From positions 980-24,872 of the IMG/VR virus record IMGVR_UViG_3300001720_000025: a DNA stretch of 23,893 bases; one strand, written 5' to 3'. Of this stretch, positions 15,531-22,486 are shown in pieces. Source of the stretch: a virus. Within the stretch, counting starts at the first letter, position 1. The number at the start of each line of letters is the position of its first letter. The notes beneath the pieces were generated by a model, which worked only from the letters and a program-made list of their open reading frames with translations, was not told the origin of the DNA and made no database searches. The position numbers and the translations under genes were made by a program.

Positions 15531-17966
15531 TTATCGAGGTGAAAACTCTGATAAATCAAAGCCATCAAGGCTGTCTTCATTAGACTCAAAGTTTTGAGGA
15601 GGTAAATTATTTTTACGTTGTGTAATTAATTTAGACTGCTCGCTATTTTGCTGACTAATTCTGTTGCTCTTGGCTTGTTCTCTTTCACCCTCTCTAAAAG
15701 CTAAGGCTTGTTCGCTTGTGTTTCGAAGCTGAATATTATAATCAAACTCCTGCTGCATTAATTGAGATTTAAGCTGTGCTTCAGCTTTTTGCTTTTCTAT
15801 TTCAAAAGCTATTTCAGCCTGCTTAACCTTCATTTTAGATTGAGTCTCTAACTCTATCTTTTGCATAGCCACTTGAGAAGCCATTTCTTGAGACTTGAGT
15901 TGCTGTTGAGCAATCATGGCTTGTTTTTGCATAGCCATTTTTTCATCACGCTCTTGTTTAGCAAGTCTTTTAACTTTTAATAATTGATTAGCTAGTTTAA
16001 GATTTCTAATTTCACGAATATCAATAGCATCTTCTAAATTTATATCACCTTTAGATAGTGCCATTTGAATGTTCTGCTCAAGCATAGCTTTTTGCTCTTC
16101 GTCTGGAGAAAGTTCTATAAATACTCCAAAGTCATATATGTATAATTCAGATATTTCGCCTAGTATACTTACATTGTACTTGCCAATTTTATTTATAAAG
16201 TCTTCTTTAAAATCTGAGTACTCTAAAATATCAGCCACTCTATAAGTTAAAGCCTCTGCTAATGAACGATATATATAAAGACTTCCATCTAATATATGTC
16301 TAGTAGCAGTATTTGAGTTTAGTGCTGCTAGTTTTTGTACCCCTACTAAAGCTTCAGGAGAAGGTGTAGAACCGTCTCTAGCCTCATTTAAGCCCGTTAC
16401 ACCACGAATCATGTCTAGGTAGTGGTTGTAGTTGGCTATAAGCATTTGCGTCTTAGAAGCGCCTGAATTGCTTGTGAGCTGCTGTATGGGTATTTTACCT
16501 TGATTGTACTCTCCTTCTTGGGTATAACTCCTACCGACTACACTACCTGTTTGAAAGTATAATCTTAATGCGTCAGATGGGTCATATGCCGCACCTGTTC
16601 CTAAGTCCACTTCATTAATACCATCTGCATCAATATAAACTCCATCAGGAACAACTCTAGCTATAACCTGTTGTAATTTTAAATGAGTCAGCTGTATTAA
16701 ATCAGCAAAAGGAATCATTCGTCTTACTAAAGACTCAATAACTCCTTTATACATTCTTGGTGCTACGGCAACATAATTTGGTAAAGCGTGCTGTGATGAT
16801 GACTTAGGTCTAACCATATTCTTAGCAAGTTCCCACTTGATAATAATATTAGTACCCATTACCATTACACCATCATACCATACGTCAATAGTTTTTTCTA
16901 TTTTTTCAAACTTTCCATCTTCCATCATTTCTTGTGGAGGATTAAAAGTGTCATCTTTTTCTATCATCTTAGAGCCACCGCCTTCAAGTATTCTTTTCTT
17001 ATAAACCATTTTTTTAGTGGTCTTATAATTAAAATACATTAGAGTACAAGTGTCTCTATAAAAAATATCATTCTCATAAAACTGAGCTACATTATAATAA
17101 TCATACCAGCTCTGACTATATTTAGATATTTCTTCTAAATCTTCACGAGTAAGACTAGGGTCTATTTTTAATAACTCGCCTATAGGCAATGTTTTAATTT
17201 CACCCCAATAAAAACAATCTTTAAAATGCGGGTCTTCAGTATAACTGTATACAACATTAGCTGGGTCTACATAAGATATTTGAACTCCAGCACCGGGTAA
17301 AAATTCGTGTTTAGCTACAGACATCCCTATAACTGTAGAGTCATAATCTATTTGTTTACGAATATCATCATAATGATTTTCTGAAAACATAGTATCTACA
17401 GCCTCTTCTTCTGCTATCTCTATTGCAGGTTTATAGTTGAGGTTCATATAAAGTGAAAGCTCCTCATCAGAAGAGGGCAAATCATCAGGGTCCATTATAA
17501 ACGGGTCTACCCCTGTCTGCTCCTGTATAGTAGTAAGAATATCTTTAGCGGCCATCTGACCCTCTATCATGTCTTGATACTTACTTCTTTTAGCTTGTGA
17601 TAATGCGTCTTGAGCATAAGCCTTAACCTTAAACTCTCTGTCTTGCATTCCATTGACCACAATGTCAACAAACTTTGGAAGTATAGGCACAGGTGTCCAA
17701 TCTAAATTTAGATAAGACAAGTCTCCATCAATTGCTAATTCGTTTTTGTATTTAGCTATGGACTGCTCGCCCCTAGCATATAATCGCAGTCTGTGAAAGT
17801 CCCGCCATTGATTATAATATCTACACTGGTTTCCATCTTTTTTAAACCATTCGTACTGAATAGCCTGTCCTATCTGTAAACCAAATTCGTCAGTAGCTTT
17901 TTCAGCGTCTGAGACAAATTGACTTGGAAAGCCTGTAGATGCAATGTCTATTGTAACATCCTTCAT
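15531..17966 (-). CDS. Portal protein
   Basis: An 811-residue portal, the dodecameric ring at the capsid vertex through which DNA is packaged. It starts immediately after the terminase stop (TAG then ATG). The N-terminal half has WRDFHRLRLYARGEQS, a conserved-looking PVPILPKFVDIVVNGM and DREFKVKAYAQD. The central part contains the long stem helix region (LVRRMIPFADLIQLTHLKLQQ). The last 160 residues form a Gln/Lys/Glu-rich coiled coil (about 645-790, AMQKQAMIAQQQLKSQEMAS and following), similar to the barrel or internal tail extensions of P22-type and crAss-like portals. Length is typical of those large podovirus portals. Motif-level support plus gene order make the call firm. Confidence 0.88.
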   Translation of the reverse strand: MKDVTIDIASTGFPSQFVSDAEKATDEFGLQIGQAIQYEWFKKDGNQCRYYNQWRDFHRLRLYARGEQSIAKYKNELAIDGDLSYLNLDWTPVPILPKFVDIVVNGMQDREFKVKAYAQDALSQAKRSKYQDMIEGQMAAKDILTTIQEQTGVDPFIMDPDDLPSSDEELSLYMNLNYKPAIEIAEEEAVDTMFSENHYDDIRKQIDYDSTVIGMSVAKHEFLPGAGVQISYVDPANVVYSYTEDPHFKDCFYWGEIKTLPIGELLKIDPSLTREDLEEISKYSQSWYDYYNVAQFYENDIFYRDTCTLMYFNYKTTKKMVYKKRILEGGGSKMIEKDDTFNPPQEMMEDGKFEKIEKTIDVWYDGVMVMGTNIIIKWELAKNMVRPKSSSQHALPNYVAVAPRMYKGVIESLVRRMIPFADLIQLTHLKLQQVIARVVPDGVYIDADGINEVDLGTGAAYDPSDALRLYFQTGSVVGRSYTQEGEYNQGKIPIQQLTSNSGASKTQMLIANYNHYLDMIRGVTGLNEARDGSTPSPEALVGVQKLAALNSNTATRHILDGSLYIYRSLAEALTYRVADILEYSDFKEDFINKIGKYNVSILGEISELYIYDFGVFIELSPDEEQKAMLEQNIQMALSKGDINLEDAIDIREIRNLKLANQLLKVKRLAKQERDEKMAMQKQAMIAQQQLKSQEMASQVAMQKIELETQSKMKVKQAEIAFEIEKQKAEAQLKSQLMQQEFDYNIQLRNTSEQALAFREGEREQAKSNRISQQNSEQSKLITQRKNNLPPQNFESNEDSLDGFDLSEFSPR

Positions 17967-20213
17967 CTATCTTATTAATTCACTTAAAGTTCCCTTATTT
18001 GTATACCTGGCAAAGTTAAGGTTTATTTTTGATTGTTTTTTCTCTACCTGGTACATATGCTTTTGTGTTGCCATAATTGCTAGTCCAGAACTAATACTGG
18101 CATCAAACTTAGTTCTGTTGTTTATATCAAACTTAGCCCAGTCCTCTAAGGTTCTGGTAAAGAGCATATTGCCCATTTCGTTTTGTTCTCTAAATGTGCC
18201 TTCTAAATCTAATCCTACATTTTTTTCTATGTATGATTCTATTGCAGCAGCGTGTGATTGTTTTACATCTTCAGAACTGTTTGGAATACCACCCAGCTCT
18301 TTTTCACTTTTAGAAAGTTTTGACTTATGTTTATCTGGTCTATCTATAGAAAAAGGTCTATAGCCTCTATTTTTAAAATGGTATAACAATCTAGGTTTAT
18401 TATTTTCTACAAGGATAGGCATTCCATAAAACACACAAGCCATAAGCACCTCTTCAAAAAATATCTCAGCTGTTTGTGGTCTAGCTACATACTGTAAAAA
18501 AAACTCATTTGCTGGAGCTTCTTCCATGCTAAAGGTTGTTATGCCGTGCAGCGCTCCATTAGAGCCGCCTCCACCTACAGTTCCTGATATATCATACGAG
18601 TCACATCCAAATGCTCCTATATGCTCGTTGCCTGGATAATGTAATCCGTTTCTTTTTATTACTCTATTTTGTAAGTTTTTTGAAGGAACCCATCCTATTA
18701 AAAACCTTCCTTTTTTATCAGGAGTAAAAATTACCTTAGTATCTTTTATACCATTCTCCCAATAAAACTTACCTCTTGTTAAATGGTGTTGCATAATAAG
18801 CGAGTCATTATAATCTATCTGCTGATATATTTTAGTAAGATTAAATAACGATGATTTACTTTCATCTCTAAATGCATGAGACTCTGTTCTAGGAAACTGG
18901 CGATAAAATTCATTAAGTGCGTCAGCATCGTGTTTCAAAGAATCTACTTCAGCCTCCCAATAGTTTATAGCTCCGTTTGTAATCCACTCACCGTCAACAC
19001 CTTTGCGTTTTTCTTTAGGAACCCTAAGAACGGGCTGTCCGTATATGTCTATGAATCCTTCCATGTTCATTTCCATAGGAATAAACAAAGAGTACATACC
19101 ACTTTTAGTTTGACCGTTGGCGTTTCTTTTGTTTACATCTGAATCTTCATAAAGCTTTTTAAAATTATTACCACCCTTGTCCAATGCGTTAGAGGTAGAA
19201 CCCATTAAACATTTGCCAATAATCCTACTACCTAATCTTAAACAAGTTTTAGTAACCCTCCAGTTGTTAAGAATATTATTTGGCTTTATCCATTTACCGC
19301 TTTCATCGTGAACAAGAAGCAAAAGCTTTTCACCATCGTAAGAGTTATCATCTGTATTTTTCCAGTCAATAGTAGTATCTAATCCTGTTAATTCATTATC
19401 CACTACTTCATACATATTTTTTTTAGTAATCTTAGAGGCTGGTATCCTAAAAGCAAGCTCGGTCTTTGGTTTGTCCATACCATCTTGAATAGGTTTAAAA
19501 AAGAACGGAAGTCTGTTAGAGATAGGCACTACTTTATCTGTAAACATTTTTTTAGAATCTGAACCTGTTTTAGAAAGAATCCCTACCCTTGAGTCTTTTG
19601 CTAGTGTTCCTGTGTTTACACACTCTGAAGAGCCCATAAAAGAAAATCCAGAACGTCTTATTTTTAAATAGACCATTCCAAAACTTCTTTTGTCTGCTCT
19701 GCTTGCTTCCCAAAAAATATAAAAAATTCTATTAGCCTCTCTATAGTCTGGATAGCCTACATCAATAGTAGACCACTGTAAATACATATAGTGAGCGCCA
19801 GTAATATAAGTAGGAGTACCGTTGTTTAAAAACCAATGTCCTTCTTCTCTTCTATCAAATTCAGACTCTATATAGTCTACCCATTTAGATTTAAAAACTG
19901 AAGGCATTTCATTCCATTGAAATATAGACTGTATTTTAAAAAGTTCTTTTGATAACTCTTCACGCTCCCAATATTGTTCCGACTTAGTTGTAGAACGGCT
20001 ATAAGGTTTTTTAGGAATTAATGGAAGTCCTATCCTTAGTCCTGATATTTCTACAACATCCCCTATTTTTCCGTTTTTAGAAATACATATAAAGTCATAC
20101 TTTTCATTATAACCATACTCCCAAGTTTTAGCCCTGTTTTTATTAGCTAAAACTCCTTTAGGTATGTATTCTTTTAATACCCTATATATATTATCTTGAG
20201 CGTCTTTCTGCAA
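17967..20213 (-). CDS. terL: Terminase large subunit (TTG start)
   Basis: A 748-residue packaging motor. The ATPase has an atypical Walker A (KIRRSGFSFMGSS, about 184-196), Walker B with catalytic acid LLLLVHDES (about 297-305), and a coupling motif GSTSN (338-342). The nuclease domain shows GAFGCDSYDIS with D537 and a second conserved block PILVENNK (599-606); a later Asp/Glu in the LEDWAKFD region may complete the RNase H-type site. The frame opens after a TAG and has no ATG before about codon 103, so the TTG at 20213, inside the end of the upstream gene, is the most plausible start. It overlaps that gene by 23 bases, implying coupling. Confidence 0.92.
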   Translation of the reverse strand: MQKDAQDNIYRVLKEYIPKGVLANKNRAKTWEYGYNEKYDFICISKNGKIGDVVEISGLRIGLPLIPKKPYSRSTTKSEQYWEREELSKELFKIQSIFQWNEMPSVFKSKWVDYIESEFDRREEGHWFLNNGTPTYITGAHYMYLQWSTIDVGYPDYREANRIFYIFWEASRADKRSFGMVYLKIRRSGFSFMGSSECVNTGTLAKDSRVGILSKTGSDSKKMFTDKVVPISNRLPFFFKPIQDGMDKPKTELAFRIPASKITKKNMYEVVDNELTGLDTTIDWKNTDDNSYDGEKLLLLVHDESGKWIKPNNILNNWRVTKTCLRLGSRIIGKCLMGSTSNALDKGGNNFKKLYEDSDVNKRNANGQTKSGMYSLFIPMEMNMEGFIDIYGQPVLRVPKEKRKGVDGEWITNGAINYWEAEVDSLKHDADALNEFYRQFPRTESHAFRDESKSSLFNLTKIYQQIDYNDSLIMQHHLTRGKFYWENGIKDTKVIFTPDKKGRFLIGWVPSKNLQNRVIKRNGLHYPGNEHIGAFGCDSYDISGTVGGGGSNGALHGITTFSMEEAPANEFFLQYVARPQTAEIFFEEVLMACVFYGMPILVENNKPRLLYHFKNRGYRPFSIDRPDKHKSKLSKSEKELGGIPNSSEDVKQSHAAAIESYIEKNVGLDLEGTFREQNEMGNMLFTRTLEDWAKFDINNRTKFDASISSGLAIMATQKHMYQVEKKQSKINLNFARYTNKGTLSELIR

Positions 20214-20472
20214 ATCCTTGTTTTGTTTCTACCTTTGATTCGGTACTGTTAGATATATTAATTTTTTCTTGTTCAGCATCTATTTTATTTAAAATATCAA
20301 AAGCATCAAAAACCGCTAGTTTTTTTGTGGCTGCTGCATTTTTTAATCTATCTGCTGCTAGCTCATCTTCAGGGTCGTGCTTAATAATATCTTCTTTAGC
20401 AACTTTAATAAGCTGCTCTACAGCTTTTCTTCCTGCTTCAATTATTTTTTTCTTTAATTCTTCTGAGCTCAT
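20191..20472 (-). CDS. Small protein upstream of terL, candidate small terminase subunit
   Basis: A 93-residue, mainly helical, charged protein (MSSEELKKKIIEAGRKAVEQ, then RLKNAAATKKLAVFDAFDI) with a basic end (GFAERRSR). It overlaps terL by 23 bases and the zinc-finger microprotein by 35 bases. Position and size suit a small terminase subunit or terminase accessory protein, but no helix-turn-helix is clear. The name is based on context only. Confidence 0.7.
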   Translation of the reverse strand: MSSEELKKKIIEAGRKAVEQLIKVAKEDIIKHDPEDELAADRLKNAAATKKLAVFDAFDILNKIDAEQEKINISNSTESKVETKQGFAERRSR

Positions 20473-20578
20473 TTTCTTTTAAAGCGTTTTTTAAATGATA
20501 TTTCTCCCAATGCATTCTATATTCAAATCCTTCAGCAAATGTTTCATCACATTGACTACACTTAATAGAGTGTTTCAC
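20438..20578 (-). CDS. C2H2 zinc-finger microprotein
   Basis: A 46-residue protein starting with GTG at 20578-20576, overlapping the GroES-like stop as GTGA, and ending with TGA at 20440-20438 inside the next gene. Residues 7-28 give Cys-x2-Cys-x12-His-x4-His, with Phe four residues after the second Cys (CSQCDETF) and a Tyr at the usual hydrophobic core position before the first His, exactly the spacing of a classical C2H2 finger. The rest is a basic helix (NALKENELRRIKEKNN). Tight overlaps on both sides and an intact motif argue for a real gene although it is very short. DNA, RNA or protein binding is possible; it sits in the packaging region. Confidence 0.75.
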   Translation of the reverse strand: MKHSIKCSQCDETFAEGFEYRMHWEKYHLKNALKENELRRIKEKNN

Positions 20579-21138
20579 AATACCATTGTAATGTGATGGT
20601 CAAACATTCTATATAATTTTTCACCCTCAACATTAAACTCATATTCAGTGTCTGGCTGAAAGGTAACTAAATCTCCTTCTTTTAATCCTTTACTTAACAA
20701 GTATTTATTTATATACCTAATCTTACCCATAAGCGGCTCTTCGGCAAAAGGCTTATGAATGTATGAATCAGTAACTGGTATTGGTTTTACAAAACAATAT
20801 TTATCATGACAGTGCCACTGATTGTTTTTGTTATACATATAAAATTGCATAGTGTCTACAAAAAACATATCGTCTTTAAAAAAACTTTTTCCGCTTTTTT
20901 GACGACCCTTCATGTCATTGTAAAACTTAAATACATTATGATGTACTAATAATATATCTCCAGGCTCTATCTCTCCCTGATATCCTAAAGGAGTAGAAAC
21001 AACTACTGCTTTTCTGTTTGATGCTAAGTGATTTTCTTCTGAAGTACTTGTTATAAAATCTATGCCCCCTATTTTTTTAGAATTATCATATCTTTTACCG
21101 GCTAGAGGTTTTACTATAAAATAAAATGGTGACCTCAT
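20575..21138 (-). CDS. GroES-like (Cpn10-type) tandem-domain protein
   Basis: A 187-residue protein with two similar halves. The first has FIVKPLAGKRYD, then EIEPGDILLVHHNV; the second has CFVKPIPVTDSY, then GLKEGDLVTFQPDTEYEF and GEKLYRMFDHHITMVL. The pattern 'V-K-P ... G/E-x-GD-x-V/L ... strand ... I' is that of chaperonin-10 beta-barrels, present twice. Phage co-chaperonins such as T4 Gp31 replace host GroES so that capsid proteins fold, which fits its place in the morphogenesis region. A GroEL-binding mobile loop is not obvious; the stretch after the first VKP (NSKKIGGIDFITSTSEEN) is the best candidate. It could instead be a structural protein with the same fold. Confidence 0.6.
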   Translation of the reverse strand: MRSPFYFIVKPLAGKRYDNSKKIGGIDFITSTSEENHLASNRKAVVVSTPLGYQGEIEPGDILLVHHNVFKFYNDMKGRQKSGKSFFKDDMFFVDTMQFYMYNKNNQWHCHDKYCFVKPIPVTDSYIHKPFAEEPLMGKIRYINKYLLSKGLKEGDLVTFQPDTEYEFNVEGEKLYRMFDHHITMVL

Positions 21139-21362
21139 TAAAAGCTTATATTGTATTCTATTGATATAGGCATAGTAGAATTAAATTCTTTCCATAAAAA
21201 TACTTCACTTCCTTTTTCAATCCAAACAATTATAGAGCCTGTTTCTTTTTTTTGTTGTATAAGATGTATTTTATGAGAGCCTCCTAAGATATCTTGCCCT
21301 ACCAGATAGTGCATTGCTCCTGACTTGTAATCAGGGCCTACTGAGATTTTTCTAATATTCAT
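21138..21362 (-). CDS. Small conserved-looking phage protein
   Basis: A 74-residue soluble protein (MNIRKISVGPDYKSGAMHYL, then KIHLIQQKKETGSIIVWIEK). Strand-rich, no membrane segment. It joins the next gene by a TAATG overlap, and a TATATTTG promoter-like octamer stands 20 bases upstream. I recall similar short proteins near terminase in marine phage contigs but cannot assign a function. Confidence 0.75.
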   Translation of the reverse strand: MNIRKISVGPDYKSGAMHYLVGQDILGGSHKIHLIQQKKETGSIIVWIEKGSEVFLWKEFNSTMPISIEYNISF

Positions 21363-21381
21363 TGCATTAAATTTATTAATA

Positions 21382-21389
21382 CAAATATA
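21382..21389 (-). promoter_or_regulatory. Promoter-like TATATTTG
   Basis: On the minus strand TATATTTG matches TAnnTTTG in the 31-base gap after the holin gene, 20 bases before the next ATG. No convincing TTG at -33. Weak on its own, but in line with the pattern at other gaps. Confidence 0.3.
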
Positions 21390-21393
21390 ATAA

Positions 21394-21816
21394 TTATTTG
21401 CCTGGAAATTTTACGCCTATCTTATCTGCCGTTCTCGCTCCGAAGTATCCGCACAGAACCCATGTGAGAAGTGAAGCTGTGTCGTCTGTCGGCAGTCCCA
21501 TATACCACCCACCAACATAAGAACAAACCAATACAGCAAGAGTAAGGGGGCGAACATTTCTTGCAAGCCAAGACTGGCTTCGAGAATCGGACACCCAACG
21601 CCTAGTTACCCCATCTATCTCAGCACGTTCAAGCTTTAATTTCTCAAGAGCTATTTCTTTGTCTGCCTCTGATAGCTGACTGTTTCCAGATATAAGTTCT
21701 GATATAACATTTCCCGGCAAGAAAGCATCGCCTACTATTCCAAGTATTGAAGGAGCTTTTTCAATAAGGAATTTTCCTACGCCCGTTTCTTTAAATGGTT
21801 TTTTAGTTTTGCTCAT
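21394..21816 (-). CDS. Holin of the three-transmembrane-type family
   Basis: A 140-residue protein. The core RRWVSDSRSQSWLARNVRPL (about 72-91) is the signature of the Holin_3TM family, with membrane segments at about 92-108 (TLAVLVCSYVGGWYMGL) and 113-128 (ASLLTWVLCGYFGART). An N-terminal amphipathic or hydrophobic stretch around 25-42 (ILGIVGDAFLPGNVISEL) may be the third. It opens the inner membrane to let the endolysin reach the peptidoglycan. The start overlaps the endolysin stop (ATGA), so the two are coupled. Confidence 0.82.
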   Translation of the reverse strand: MSKTKKPFKETGVGKFLIEKAPSILGIVGDAFLPGNVISELISGNSQLSEADKEIALEKLKLERAEIDGVTRRWVSDSRSQSWLARNVRPLTLAVLVCSYVGGWYMGLPTDDTASLLTWVLCGYFGARTADKIGVKFPGK

Positions 21817-22274
21817 GCCACTCTGTATAATGTTTTGCCATTAACTTTATCAGCTATTAAACATCTTTTTCTGTTTTCATCTTCTGAAATATAACTTACA
21901 TGAATCCAGTCTGGGTTAGTCTCATCTCCAAATTCCCATATAAGCTGGTCAAAATTTAAATTGTTTTTTATAAACTCATACATCTCGGCATTTGTTTTAT
22001 GCTCAAACGTATCATCCAGGTCCATCGCTCTACCCTGGCAATGCTGGCTTCGGGAACTTCCCCCCAAAACAGAGTTTAATTTTTCACAGCGGAACATACT
22101 TGTAATCTTTATAGGACCTCCTACATATTCTCTAAGAGGCTCGAAAACATTATGAGCAACCCCAACCATATTAGAAACTTGATAACCATCGGGTGTATTG
22201 TTTATATTTAACCTTGTCGCCGTGTGCGACTTAATACTTTCTTTATAAGAAATATGTTCACTTATTCTTTCCAT
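21813..22274 (-). CDS. M15-family peptidase endolysin
   Basis: A 153-residue zinc peptidase cleaving peptidoglycan peptides. The M15 metal site is clear: SRSQHCQGRAMDLDD gives H78 and D85 in the S-x-H-x2-G-x-A-x-D signature, and DWIHVSY gives H125; E114 in LIWEFGD is a likely catalytic base. No signal peptide, consistent with holin-dependent release. It sits between the 51-residue membrane protein, which overlaps its start by 17 bases, and the holin, which overlaps its end by four. Confidence 0.9.
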   Translation of the reverse strand: MERISEHISYKESIKSHTATRLNINNTPDGYQVSNMVGVAHNVFEPLREYVGGPIKITSMFRCEKLNSVLGGSSRSQHCQGRAMDLDDTFEHKTNAEMYEFIKNNLNFDQLIWEFGDETNPDWIHVSYISEDENRKRCLIADKVNGKTLYRVA

Positions 22275-22413
22275 ACATTAAGTACCACTTGTGTATTGTG
22301 TAACCAATTGATACTAAAAGTAATAAAATTTTTAAAATCACATCTATATGTGTCATAGAAATTCCTAAGACTAAACTATTTATTCCCAATATTTTTATAT
22401 CGTTAATTGACAT
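22258..22413 (-). CDS. Small single-span membrane protein in the lysis block
   Basis: A 51-residue protein (MSINDIKILGINSLVLGISM onward) starting at ATG 22413 and ending with TGA at 22260-22258, inside the endolysin gene. Residues about 24-40 (DVILKILLLLVSIGYTI) form one strong membrane helix, followed by a basic end (HKWYLMYGKNK) expected to face the cytoplasm. Overlap with the endolysin start indicates coupling. It may be a second holin, an antiholin or a spanin-like factor; sequence alone does not decide. Confidence 0.75.
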   Translation of the reverse strand: MSINDIKILGINSLVLGISMTHIDVILKILLLLVSIGYTIHKWYLMYGKNK

Positions 22414-22486
22414 TGCTGTTTGGTTTAACTATATGGTACACCACATTAATATCTAAAAGTGCGCTATTTGTTTGTGTATATTCCAT
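22403..22486 (-). CDS. Possible 27-residue leader-like peptide
   Basis: An ATG overlapping the fibre gene's stop (TAATG) opens a 27-residue frame (MEYTQTNSALLDINVVYHIV) that ends inside the first codons of the 51-residue gene. Spacing is typical of coupled genes in this genome, and without it the fibre-to-lysis gap would be 72 bases. No motif; it could be a translational bridge or a chance frame. Confidence 0.4.
   Translation of the reverse strand: MEYTQTNSALLDINVVYHIVKPNSNVN

Noticed and set aside
17944-18363. Plus-strand 139-residue frame with hydrophobic stretches
   Set aside because: It lies opposite the highly constrained start of portal and end of terminase, with no leader or coupled neighbour. 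All supported genes are on the minus strand.
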